Origin: Avoscillospira sp045579045
GTDB lineage: Bacteria > Bacillota > Clostridia > Oscillospirales > Oscillospiraceae
Length of the DNA: 64,000 bases
Assembly: GCA_045579045.1 (NCBI GenBank)
Contig: JAZNLL010000076.1
Coordinates: forward strand, 4,999 to 68,998
Reading direction: 5' to 3'
Below the pieces are notes generated by a model. It ran no database searches, was not told the origin of the DNA, and was given only the letters and a program-made list of their open reading frames with translations. How positions within the stretch are numbered: position 1 is the first letter of the stretch; each line of letters starts with the position of its first letter. This document shows positions 1-7,925 of the stretch, one piece after another. Both the position numbers and the translations under genes were made by a program.

Positions 1-1406
1 ACACCGGAAGCAAGCAGCCGCCGCAGGATCACAGAGAACGTGACCTTGAATTCTGCATCAAAGCCCTTGGTTGGCTCATCCAGCAGCAAAATCTCAGGAG
101 ATGTGAGAAGCACCTTTGCCAAGGCCGTTCGTTGCTGTTCGCCGCCGGAGATATCATAGGGGTGACGGTCCAGAAACTCCCGCAGGCCGCACAGTTCCAC
201 GACCCGCTCCACTTCCCTGTCCTGCTGTTCTTTGGGAAGCTTTTGTCCACGGAAGACTTCATACAGATCCTCCCGGACTGTCCGTTTTACAAACAGGGCC
301 TGAGGGTTTTGAGGCAAATGCCCCAGCTTTCCATGGAGCTTTACTGTTCCACGGTAGGGGGTCTGCAGACCGGAAATGGTCTTTAATGCCGTTGTTTTAC
401 CCGCTCCGTTACCACCAAGGATGGCATAAAACTCACCCTTGTGAAGTTTCAGAGAAAAACCCTTCACCACATCAGGGCCGTCCTTCTCATAGCGGAACCA
501 CAGGTCTTCACATTCCAAGGTGCAGGTATCCTCGTAAACCTTCGTTTCTTTTGGCACAAGTGGCAGCAAAGGCTGCTCCTTTTTTCGTTGGGACAGAAAG
601 CTGCTGCCGTCACGGACGGTCATGGGGCAATCCAAAGCTGTCTCCACCGCCGCCCAGATTCGCATGGCGGTGGGCATCGCCAGAAACATGCCGCTGCCCT
701 TGTCCTTCAGCTGCAAGCCAACCTTTTCCGGCTCATCATCGCAAATGATCCTTCCCTGCTCCATGACCAAGATTCTTGTGGCAAAAGGAAAGGCTTCTTC
801 CAGACGATGCTCCGTAAGGATGATCGTCGTGCCCAGTTCTCGGTTGATCTTGCCCAGCAGTGCCAGAAAGTCTGCTGCGGCAATGGGATCCAGCTGTGCA
901 GTGGGTTCGTCCAACACCAGCACGCCCGGCTGCATAGCCATAACGGAAGCAAGGCTCAGAAGCTGCTTCTGTCCGCCGGAGAGCTCCGTGACATTCTTAT
1001 AAAACCAGTTCTCAATGCCGAAGAAGGCTGCAATCTCCGCCACCCTGCGGCGAATGGTGGGGGTATTATAGCCAAGACTTTCCAGTCCGAAAGCCAGTTC
1101 GTGCCAGACCTTATCGGTGACCACCTGATTTTCCGGAGATTGGAGCACATAACCGATCTCCTGAGCCTGTTCCCTCTGGGAAATTTCGGAAAGTTTTCTG
1201 CCTTGATAGGTAATTTTGCCCTCCAACCGTCCATGGGGTGTCAGGCAGGTCTTCAGATGCCGCAAAAGGGTGGATTTACCACAGCCGGAAGGACCGCAGA
1301 GAATGAGGAAATCTCCCTGCTGCACGGTGAAAGACACATCCTGTAGAGCCTTTTTCTCACTTTCAGGGTAGGAAAAACTTACAGACTGGAATGAATAGCT
1401 TTCCAT
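1..1406 (-). CDS. ECF transporter double ATPase (fused EcfA-EcfA'), partial
   Basis: The energising subunit of an energy-coupling-factor vitamin transporter. Two ABC ATPase domains lie on one chain. The first has Walker A GPSGCGKSTL near residue 38, signature LSGGQKQ and Walker B VLVLDEPTAQLDP. The second has Walker A GGNGAGKTTAL, signature ISGGEQQR and Walker B ILLLDEPTKGFD. The start is the ATG at 1404-1406, preceded by AAGGAGGAGA at 1411-1420 and overlapping the end of the EcfT gene by 28 bp. The C-terminus is cut by the window edge, so the substrate-binding S component is not visible and may lie just beyond. The cobalamin-riboswitch operon context points to a corrinoid substrate, which is inference. 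Confidence 0.93.
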   Translation of the reverse strand, partial: MESYSFQSVSFSYPESEKKALQDVSFTVQQGDFLILCGPSGCGKSTLLRHLKTCLTPHGRLEGKITYQGRKLSEISQREQAQEIGYVLQSPENQVVTDKVWHELAFGLESLGYNTPTIRRRVAEIAAFFGIENWFYKNVTELSGGQKQLLSLASVMAMQPGVLVLDEPTAQLDPIAAADFLALLGKINRELGTTIILTEHRLEEAFPFATRILVMEQGRIICDDEPEKVGLQLKDKGSGMFLAMPTAMRIWAAVETALDCPMTVRDGSSFLSQRKKEQPLLPLVPKETKVYEDTCTLECEDLWFRYEKDGPDVVKGFSLKLHKGEFYAILGGNGAGKTTALKTISGLQTPYRGTVKLHGKLGHLPQNPQALFVKRTVREDLYEVFRGQKLPKEQQDREVERVVELCGLREFLDRHPYDISGGEQQRTALAKVLLTSPEILLLDEPTKGFDAEFKVTFSVILRRLLASG

Positions 1407-2269
1407 GTTCTCTCCTCCTTCCCATTGAGCACCACAGGCATGATGCACATCGCAAAATAAACAAGCTGAAAACTTAATGTTACCCCATTGGTATCCACAC
1501 AGCGGATGCTGGGAAAATAGCGAAATCCAAAGGCATTGGAGATTGTTCCCGTCAGCAAATACATGCCACAAAAAATCAGATATACCATGGCGGTTTTATC
1601 TCGGTCATCAAAGCGATAGATAGAAAAAGCGGTACGGCCTTTCAGTCCATAGCCACGGCTCTTCATGCTGTCTGCCGTTTCAATGGCATTTTCCAAGGCC
1701 CATGTGACCATAATGGACAAGACCGTAACGGCGATTTTCATCCGCTGCCACAGACTGCCATGGGAAATATCTCTGCCGATCATTTTCTGAGCCTCTATCA
1801 CCGTCCCCATCTGGCTTTTGAACTTGGGGATAAACCGCAGAGTCATGCTCAAAACCAGAGAAAGAGCCGGAATCACCCTACCAAAAAGGTAAATAAACTT
1901 ATCGGATGTCATGACCCGATTAAAGCTCATAAACCAAATCATAACAGAAGCCAGCATACTGCCTGCCGAAAGGCCATAGAGGATGCTTTCCAGTGTCAAA
2001 GGATTGCCTGTGGGGAAATAGCACAGGATGGTCACACCTTCGTGACTGAAAGCCGGATTAAAGAAGGCAGTCAGCACCATCACCGGCAGGCAGAATTTGA
2101 GGCAGAAGCCCACGGCTTTTCCTCCCTGCACCTGAATGGCATAGGCACAGGCACAGACGAGAGAAATCGTCTGTGCCAGAGGATGCCGCAGGACCATAGT
2201 AAAGCCGATAGTCAGAAAAAAATATAAGAAATTCACCAGTGGGTGATATTTGGCAAAACTGTCCTGCAT
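1379..2269 (-). CDS. ECF transporter transmembrane subunit EcfT (CbiQ-type)
   Basis: The integral-membrane coupling subunit that links the S component to the ATPases. About 296 residues with several hydrophobic helices, starting MQDSFAKYHPLVNFLYFF, a typical EcfT opening in which the first helix follows a YHP-type motif. The C-terminal half has the conserved coupling-helix segments with Ala-Arg-Gly-like charge patterns (SMKSRGYGLKGR near residue 200). I chose the ATG at 2269, two bases after the stop of the upstream lipoprotein; in-frame codons further upstream would lie inside that gene. The operon position between the DUF4430 lipoprotein and the ATPase fits a corrinoid importer. Confidence 0.9.
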   Translation of the reverse strand: MQDSFAKYHPLVNFLYFFLTIGFTMVLRHPLAQTISLVCACAYAIQVQGGKAVGFCLKFCLPVMVLTAFFNPAFSHEGVTILCYFPTGNPLTLESILYGLSAGSMLASVMIWFMSFNRVMTSDKFIYLFGRVIPALSLVLSMTLRFIPKFKSQMGTVIEAQKMIGRDISHGSLWQRMKIAVTVLSIMVTWALENAIETADSMKSRGYGLKGRTAFSIYRFDDRDKTAMVYLIFCGMYLLTGTISNAFGFRYFPSIRCVDTNGVTLSFQLVYFAMCIMPVVLNGKEERTWKAIHSSL

Positions 2270-2270
2270 C

Positions 2271-3473
2271 TTAACCACCAATGGCATTGGCACCGCCGAT
2301 ATCCTTGCCCAGATCACAGGTATACCGCCATTCTACCCGGTCGCCGTCAGCCAGCTGATAGCGGGAACAGCCATAATTGGGATACCAGCCGTTGACCCGG
2401 TACATCCAGCCGGACAGGCTGCCACAGTCAAATTCATAGAGATTGTGGATGCCCTCAATGTAGGCGCTGTTATAGATCGGTGTCCAGGAAGATTCCAGAT
2501 GAATCCCCTTTTCTCTGCACAGTCGCTGCAGCACATCAAAGACAGACTCGCCTTCACTGAAAGTGACGGTGGTCGTGGACAAAATCGTGCCGCCGGAGGG
2601 CACCATTTCCAATTTACCCGGCTCCAACTGATCCAGATTGTTGAGAATGGTGGAACATTCAATGGAGAAGGTGCAGCGGAGGGTCGTGGAGGTATCCACA
2701 GTCTGATCTTCCGGCTCTACCGGCATGGGTTTGCCCACAGGGATCGGATCGGTCAGATATTCATCCTTGCCGCTTTGAGAGCCATCGGAATAGACACGGT
2801 CAGAGGAATTGCTTGAAGAGGATGTGTAGGAATCGTCCACTTTGGCTGTTTCTTCCGTCTTTTCTGTCTGTGTAGTCACCTGCGTATAGGTCTTGTCATC
2901 GGAAACCACCACATCAGACAGATAGCTTTCCGATGTGTTCTGTTGGGATACAACCGTATTTACCTCTACTTTGGCCTCTTCCGGCAGAGCATCAGCTCGG
3001 ACGATCACCTTCCGCACAGAGCCGTCCAAGGACAGATTTAGAACCGTCTGTTTGGTACCGGTCAGAGATACGGATGCAATGGCCTTATCGCCATCATAGG
3101 CCGTTGCCGTCTGTGCCTGCCACAGCTCGTCCAGCTTCACAGACAGCAATGCAGAAAAACCGAAGGGCTGTTCTGCAGAAAGAGAAAGCACCACTTCCCC
3201 GTCTGTCTTTTCTGCATTTACAAGGAAATTGGTATCGGCAGGTGCGGAAATATCGCTGCCAAAAACTGTCCATTCATAGGTAAGGTCGTTAGACTGGCCG
3301 GTAAAGGTGCCGATGGCATTTTCTTTCTGCATCTGTTCCAGAATATTCGCTTCGATGATTCCATCCTGCGGAATGTCGATGGCATCCTGCAGATCCACTT
3401 TTTCAAAGCTGCCGCAGGCTGTGCACAAAACAGCGAGTATAACAACCAGTATCAGACAAATAACTCTTTTCAT
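2271..3473 (-). CDS. Lipoprotein with transcobalamin-C-terminal-like (DUF4430) domain
   Basis: A secreted, lipid-anchored protein of 400 residues. A signal peptide ends in a lipobox VLCTAC with the Cys at residue 20. The middle holds beta-rich sequence (about 25-170) and a Ser/Thr/Lys linker with a Ser-rich stretch near residue 215. The last ~130 residues carry the DUF4430 pattern: SVFDVLQRLCREKGI, a central IHNLYEF, GWMYRVNGWYPNYG and DGDRVEWRYT. DUF4430 is the bacterial relative of the C-terminal beta domain of intrinsic factor and transcobalamin, which closes over cobalamin. The ATG at 3473 has GGAG seven bases upstream, inside the end of the previous gene. A role as the membrane-side half of a corrinoid trap is inferred. 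Confidence 0.85.
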   Translation of the reverse strand: MKRVICLILVVILAVLCTACGSFEKVDLQDAIDIPQDGIIEANILEQMQKENAIGTFTGQSNDLTYEWTVFGSDISAPADTNFLVNAEKTDGEVVLSLSAEQPFGFSALLSVKLDELWQAQTATAYDGDKAIASVSLTGTKQTVLNLSLDGSVRKVIVRADALPEEAKVEVNTVVSQQNTSESYLSDVVVSDDKTYTQVTTQTEKTEETAKVDDSYTSSSSNSSDRVYSDGSQSGKDEYLTDPIPVGKPMPVEPEDQTVDTSTTLRCTFSIECSTILNNLDQLEPGKLEMVPSGGTILSTTTVTFSEGESVFDVLQRLCREKGIHLESSWTPIYNSAYIEGIHNLYEFDCGSLSGWMYRVNGWYPNYGCSRYQLADGDRVEWRYTCDLGKDIGGANAIGG

Positions 3474-3475
3474 GT

Positions 3476-4099
3476 TCATTCTCCTGTGACGATCTTGCCG
3501 TTTTTGGTCTTCAGTGTGCCGGTGGTCATAGCAAGGCTCTGGCTCTCGTCGGAAGCGGCAAAGACTGCATCCTCCACCACCAGCTCATAGGCATCTCCCA
3601 CTCTGGCACTGCCCCGCAGACGAAACCGCAGCCGCAGAAGGACATTGTCCTCTTCTGCCAGCAAGTTCCGATGGAAGGCATATTTACCGCCGGTCATATC
3701 CAGATACATAATGTTAATGAGGCCGCTTTCATTGCTTTTTGGCACATTACAGCTCCAATCCGGCAGCTGTCTGTTCTCGTCACCGGTAATGAACACATTT
3801 CCTTCTTCCACACCGAGAAATTCCAGACAGGAAGCATCAAAGGCAATACTCATACTGGCTGCCGGGTAGATAGCTTCTCCCAAATCGGAAATCGACACAT
3901 CCAGTACAAATTCTCCACCTTGGGACAGACTGATCTTCTGCGGTGTTTCCACTTCCAGAACAGGCTGTCCAAAGGTAATCTCATTGGGAATCAGCAGAAA
4001 ATATGCCAGTAAGCAAGCCGCTGCCAGAATCACACCAATGCCGACGATCCACGGCCACTTTTTCCGTTTTTTCTTTGGTGCTTCAAATTTTCCTCTCAT
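3476..4099 (-). CDS. Membrane-anchored cohesin-like protein
   Basis: 207 residues: a basic cytoplasmic tail (KKKRKK), one transmembrane helix at about 17-36, then an extracellular beta-sandwich of about 165 residues. The sandwich has cohesin-fold features: EFVLDVSISDLGEAIYPAAS, then SIAFDASCLEFLGVE, GLINIMYLD and VLLRLRFRLRGSARVGD. This is the alternation seen in cohesins and related carbohydrate-binding modules. It sits between a dockerin-bearing protein and a DUF4430 lipoprotein, so it may be the docking partner that holds the large protein at the membrane. Binding is inferred; the fold call is moderate because cohesin families diverge widely. Confidence 0.7.
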   Translation of the reverse strand: MRGKFEAPKKKRKKWPWIVGIGVILAAACLLAYFLLIPNEITFGQPVLEVETPQKISLSQGGEFVLDVSISDLGEAIYPAASMSIAFDASCLEFLGVEEGNVFITGDENRQLPDWSCNVPKSNESGLINIMYLDMTGGKYAFHRNLLAEEDNVLLRLRFRLRGSARVGDAYELVVEDAVFAASDESQSLAMTTGTLKTKNGKIVTGE

Positions 4100-4145
4100 G
4101 GAACTTCTCCTTTACAAAGGAGAGGGCTGAGCCCTCTCCATCTAA

Positions 4146-6959
4146 TTACTGCTTGGTGCTGATGGTTGCAGCTTTGGTCACAACGCCGTAGTCAGAACCA
4201 TCCACAAAGGCTTCCACGATACCAAGGGCATCGAAGGTGTTGATCCGGCTGTCGCCGTTGACATTGAGGGTCAAAATCTGCAAATCGGAAGGCTCACCGC
4301 TCTTGCGGAGCCATGCGTCCACGGCTGCCAGTGCATCCTGTGCATTGATCACGCCATCGGCATTGCTGTCACCAAAGGTGATGGTCTCCCCTGCTTCATT
4401 TGCAATAGTGAAATTCTCTTCCTTTACAAATTCCTCCATGGCAATAGCAGTATCCACCAAAGCCACAAAGGTGGCGACACCGGATTTTTCGGAAATTTCC
4501 TTGCTGTAGCGGAAGGCAATCTCCTTGTCGCCCTGCTTGAAGGTCAGCTTGCTGTCGGCTTCCACGCCGGTAATGGCGACTGCCACAGCTTTCTTGGTGG
4601 AGGGGATCAGATCCACATCGTCACCTTCATAGAGACAGACTGCACTGTAGGAAATGCCCTTTACTATGCTGACGGTTCCCTGTGCAATGGCGGTATCCAC
4701 CACGACCATATCGTCAGTTTCCGAAGACCGCTTGGCAGACATGCCGGTAATGGCAAAGCCCAGATTGGTTCCGGCCTTGGCATCCCTTGCCTCCATGGAA
4801 ATAGTCACCAGTTCCGCAGGGCTTTCCGTGCCGCTGACAGTCAGATCACTGTAATTGTTGGCATCAAAATAGACCACGCGAAGCTTGCCGGTTTCCGCTT
4901 CCAGATTGTAAGTCAAGTCGCCGCCGGAGAGTCTGCTGCTGGGAGCGATGGCTGTCACACTGACGCCGTTGGGGATTGAAACGATAAAATCAAGGAGCTT
5001 ATAGCCGGCTTCGTTTTCCCAACCGGTGACGCTGACCACACCGTTGAAGCTGTCACCCTCGTTGATTTCCGCAGGCAAGCCCAAAGAAGCGGTCATCTTG
5101 CCCAGAACAGGTTTTTCGGTAGGCTCATCGGTAGGCTCGTCAGTGGGTTCGTCGGGTGTTGTTGCTGCATCAAAGGTCACATCACTGTAATCAAACAGTG
5201 CAGTTTTTCCGGTGTGCAGGCGGTCATAGGCCACCAGTGCATAGCAAGCCTGATCGGTACCCATGGCATTGCTGCCTGCACCGATGATGTGCTGGAACAT
5301 AGCTTCCTCCGGCAGATAGTGGGCGAGGAGACCGTCCACAACAGAGCTTCCGTTCTTGATAAACCGGCTGTCCGTATCGGGGTCAATGCCCCAAGTGGTG
5401 CAGGCAACGATGACCCAAGCACAGCTTTCGGCACATTCGCTGCCGCCGGATTCAAATCTGCCGTTGTCATGCTGCATAGCAGACAGACACGCAAAGGCTT
5501 CACTGCAAGCTTCAGCCACTGCCGTCTGATTTCTGTAGGGATAAAGAGCTGCCAGAGCCATGCCGGTCACATCGGGATCGGAGGCATAGGTCGTATTCGC
5601 CATCAAAGACCAGCCGCCATCATCATGCTGCAGAGAAAGAATACTGTCCACACACTGCTGACGGATGGTGGTATCGGTGGTGGCATAATTGTTGGAATCC
5701 AATGCGAGCAATGCCCAGATGGTACCGTTGATACCCTGCTTCTTGATCCATGTAAAATCCTCAAAGGGTGCGATCAGATTGTAATTACCCACAGAGGTGG
5801 CGTTCTTGCCAATGGCAGACAGTGCCACGATCAGTCGGGAGTTATCTGTGGATTTGCTTTTGTGCAGAGCACCGTTCAAATTCACAGAAGCAGCTGTTTC
5901 ATTGACCGTGTTTACAATGCGGTCATAGTAATCGGCAAAATAGGAACTGTCCTTTGCATAGTAGCCGCCGCGAGCCAAAGAGAACACTGTCCACTCACCG
6001 GCAGTAGTACCAAAGACAGGAGCGGTGACAGTATTTGCCAGCTGAGCCATGGTGGCATTGAGAACAGTGCTGACACTCTGGGGCTGACGGGGTACTTCCG
6101 TTGCCTTGGCAGTCACCGCCACCTCTGCATAGGCAGGGGCAGAAACGATGGAATCGGGATACTCCATGCCGTAACCGCCATCGCACCACAGATACCATGC
6201 ACCAGCACTAGGGAAGGTGATTTCCGCACAGCCGCTGCCATCGGTCACAACGGAGCCTGCTGCATTGCCATAGGAAGTGCCGTAATAAACAGTGTAATCA
6301 GCTTCGTCAAAGATCATTGCACCGCTGCCCATGCCGGAATAGGATCTGACCAGCTTCACAGGAAGTGCCGTACCTTCCTCTGCTGCATAGTTATGGGTAA
6401 AAGTTCCGTTTTCATCGGCAAAAAAGTGGAAGCCATAGTTGGAATCCTGGAAAAAATCCCAGCTGGAGAAGCTGGCAATATCCAGATAATCTCCGGCTTC
6501 CAGTACGATCTGATCGGAGGTAGCGCCCCAACCCTCACCGGCCAGAGGATACTCGCCGTTGAGATAATAGTTGAGGTTCTCGTCAAAACCGAAGATGCCG
6601 CCCTGGAAGTAGGAGCTGCCCGGTGCGCCGGTAAAGGTCACATCGCTCCAGTCACCGCCATAGATATTCTCATGGGCATAGATGACCAGCTGCAAAGCGG
6701 TAACTTCATAAATGCCGTCGCCGTTTTCGTCATACCAATATTCACTCAGACCGTAAGCGTCCAAATCGATACCTGCAACAGCATCCAGAGATACGGGTAT
6801 GTATGCGATAGCAGTGCCGAGAGCACTGTTAATATACTGCCCGTCATAACTGACAGAGATATAAACCTGATTACCGGTATTCGCCATTGCCGCAGGCATC
6901 ATGCCAAATACCAAAACCACCGCCAGCAGCAGGCTGATGATTTTTTTCATTGTTTTCAT
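4146..6959 (-). CDS. Exported transcobalamin-like barrel protein with cohesin-like and dockerin domains
   Basis: 937 residues. Signal peptide at 1-26; a beta-rich N-terminal domain (about 27-285) with FGFDENLNYYLNGEYPL, which faintly recalls DUF4430. Residues ~290-596 are an alpha/alpha-barrel of the prenyltransferase/transcobalamin type, with repeats such as WALLALDSNN, SILSLQHDDGGW, MALAALYPY and ACYALVAYDRL. A Pro/Thr/Asp/Glu linker (~600-617, repeated TDEP) leads to a cohesin-like domain (~620-770). A C-terminal dockerin has two calcium loops, DSNADGVINAQDAL (864-877) and NVNGDSRINTFDAL. The ATG at 6959 has AAAGGA upstream. The alpha barrel matches the cobalamin-binding alpha domain of intrinsic factor in fold class; cobalamin binding is inferred from this and from riboswitch control. 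Confidence 0.82.
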   Translation of the reverse strand: MKTMKKIISLLLAVVLVFGMMPAAMANTGNQVYISVSYDGQYINSALGTAIAYIPVSLDAVAGIDLDAYGLSEYWYDENGDGIYEVTALQLVIYAHENIYGGDWSDVTFTGAPGSSYFQGGIFGFDENLNYYLNGEYPLAGEGWGATSDQIVLEAGDYLDIASFSSWDFFQDSNYGFHFFADENGTFTHNYAAEEGTALPVKLVRSYSGMGSGAMIFDEADYTVYYGTSYGNAAGSVVTDGSGCAEITFPSAGAWYLWCDGGYGMEYPDSIVSAPAYAEVAVTAKATEVPRQPQSVSTVLNATMAQLANTVTAPVFGTTAGEWTVFSLARGGYYAKDSSYFADYYDRIVNTVNETAASVNLNGALHKSKSTDNSRLIVALSAIGKNATSVGNYNLIAPFEDFTWIKKQGINGTIWALLALDSNNYATTDTTIRQQCVDSILSLQHDDGGWSLMANTTYASDPDVTGMALAALYPYRNQTAVAEACSEAFACLSAMQHDNGRFESGGSECAESCAWVIVACTTWGIDPDTDSRFIKNGSSVVDGLLAHYLPEEAMFQHIIGAGSNAMGTDQACYALVAYDRLHTGKTALFDYSDVTFDAATTPDEPTDEPTDEPTEKPVLGKMTASLGLPAEINEGDSFNGVVSVTGWENEAGYKLLDFIVSIPNGVSVTAIAPSSRLSGGDLTYNLEAETGKLRVVYFDANNYSDLTVSGTESPAELVTISMEARDAKAGTNLGFAITGMSAKRSSETDDMVVVDTAIAQGTVSIVKGISYSAVCLYEGDDVDLIPSTKKAVAVAITGVEADSKLTFKQGDKEIAFRYSKEISEKSGVATFVALVDTAIAMEEFVKEENFTIANEAGETITFGDSNADGVINAQDALAAVDAWLRKSGEPSDLQILTLNVNGDSRINTFDALGIVEAFVDGSDYGVVTKAATISTKQ

Positions 6960-6981
6960 GAAATTCGTTCCTTTCTGAACT

Positions 6982-7176
6982 TTATTTGGGAGATTTCTTC
7001 TCTTTGGGAACTTTTAAGCCAGCGGATTCCAATGCTCTGGGCCACGGTCCAAGATAGGCTTTGATCTGGGCGCAGGCAACATCATCGAAGTCCTTTTTGG
7101 TGGGAAGCCTTCCCAGCTCTTCCCGTTTCTGTCTCAGAAGGTTCTCCGCCCAGGCCTTCTTCTCTTCAGGTGTCAC
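6982..7176 (-). CDS. Small homing-endonuclease-associated-repeat-like protein
   Basis: A 64-residue protein, the first gene after the tandem riboswitches. Its core, LGRLPTKKDFD followed by LGPWPRALESAGLKVP, matches the pattern of the 'homing endonuclease associated repeat', a small helix-turn-helix-like DNA-binding unit usually found in tandem in nucleases. There is no nuclease domain here. I prefer the GTG at 7174-7176, because AAGGAGG (7184-7190) is seven bases upstream of it; an ATG at 7182 lies only one base from that site. It could be a DNA-binding regulator of the operon or a leader-type protein; function is unknown. Confidence 0.65.
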   Translation of the reverse strand: MTPEEKKAWAENLLRQKREELGRLPTKKDFDDVACAQIKAYLGPWPRALESAGLKVPKEKKSPK

Positions 7177-7212
7177 TTGCATCCCTCCTTTTGGTTGATT
7201 GCTCCCCGATAA

Positions 7213-7256
7213 CAAAAAATGCAGCCGCTGTCCGCATTGGGGACAAGCTCGGCTGC
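7213..7256 (-). terminator. Terminator of the promoter-proximal-to-gene cobalamin riboswitch
   Basis: On the minus strand GCAGCCG pairs with CGGCTGC (outer arms 7250-7256 and 7221-7227), with an inner TGTCC/GGACA pair, followed by ATTTTTTG. It lies between the second riboswitch and the first gene, as expected for a transcription-terminating expression platform. Confidence 0.85.
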
Positions 7257-7259
7257 ACA

Positions 7260-7400
7260 CTCCTGTCAAAGCATGGGGAACCAAACGATCCGGCAGGCTC
7301 TCTGACTGATGGCGTTTGCCAAACACAGCAATGGACGGTTGTTTCGGATTTGCACCGAATCACCTGTTCGTATCGGTTATTTACATAGTATTGTGACCGC
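7260..7400 (-). promoter_or_regulatory. Cobalamin riboswitch 2 (shorter type)
   Basis: On the minus strand the element shows GAACAGGTG, then GGTGCAAATCCG, a CCATTGCTGTG that resembles the usual CCACTGT, and a B12-box-like AGTCAGAGAGCCTGCCGG (7291-7307). It lacks the long peripheral arms seen in the upstream copy, so it resembles the compact class II form. It is followed by its own terminator. Confidence 0.85.
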
Positions 7401-7443
7401 CGTCGGTACCATGGAGAGGGGGACTTCCCCATGCGGCGGTCAC
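7391..7443 (-). other. Stem-loop between the two riboswitches
   Basis: TGTGACCGCCG and CGGCGGTCACA form a perfect 11-bp outer stem (7391-7401 with 7433-7443), enclosing a CATGG/CCATG inner pair. There is no U tract. It sits between the first terminator and the second aptamer and may insulate the folding of the two. Confidence 0.6.
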
Positions 7444-7446
7444 AGC

Positions 7447-7480
7447 AAAAAAGCTGCAGCACCCATAAGGATGCTGCAGC
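7447..7480 (-). terminator. Terminator of the upstream cobalamin riboswitch
   Basis: Minus strand GCTGCAGCATCC, loop TTAT, GGGTGCTGCAGC, then TTTTTT. It follows the first aptamer directly and precedes the second. Confidence 0.9.
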
Positions 7481-7499
7481 CGTTTTCCCGCAACAAAGA

Positions 7500-7733
7500 A
7501 TACCAAAAGCCGTACTTGCAGCTTTGGTATGACTCCCTTTTGAGCAGTTCTCCTGACTTGCGAATCTTCAGCTCTGTGCGGCCTTCTCGGATTTCTCCAA
7601 TGACCGGCTTTCGCCTTGCACAAAGCCTCCACGCTTACAGTGGCGGTACCGTCCGGGATTTCCACCCGGTTTTCTATTCTCCTACGGGGCTGTTACCACC
7701 GCCGCAGGCACTCAAAGGTTCTATTTACTTTGC
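7500..7733 (-). promoter_or_regulatory. Cobalamin riboswitch 1 (full-length type)
   Basis: Minus strand carries GCCTGCGGCGGTGGTAACAG, GGGTGGAAATCCCGG, ACCGCCACTGTAAGCG (7633-7648) and the B12 box AAGTCAGGAGAACTGC (7545-7560), with the long arms of class I cobalamin riboswitches between. A further stem, ATACCAAAGC with GCTTTTGGTAT (7500-7530), follows and may form the switching helix. The next downstream element is a strong terminator. Confidence 0.93.
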
Positions 7734-7739
7734 TCTATA

Positions 7740-7768
7740 AGGATACCACCAAACATTATGTTTGTCAA
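7740..7768 (-). promoter_or_regulatory. Promoter of the corrinoid-uptake operon
   Basis: Minus strand TTGACA (7763-7768), 17-bp spacer, TATCCT (7740-7745). Transcription should start near 7733, giving a leader of about 560 nt that holds both riboswitches. Confidence 0.8.
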
Positions 7769-7925
7769 TGGACAAAGGTGATGTCCAGCCAATATAGAAC
7801 TTCACCACACAGGCTCCACCAACACTAAGTCACAGAAATCAGCAGGTACAAAACGCCAAGCCAATCGAAGCCAACAGCCCCGCCAGTAGGTTTGCTAAAA
7901 TGAGCATCTTCCCCGTACCGCAACT

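Noticed and set aside
5110..5160. Short tandem repeats considered as a CRISPR or satellite array
   Set aside because: They encode the Thr-Asp-Glu-Pro linker of the exported protein in frame; there are no spacers.
4237..7064. Long plus-strand open frames opposite the barrel-dockerin gene
   Set aside because: They are antisense to a gene with clear domains and a signal peptide, carry no recognisable motifs and have no ribosome binding sites.
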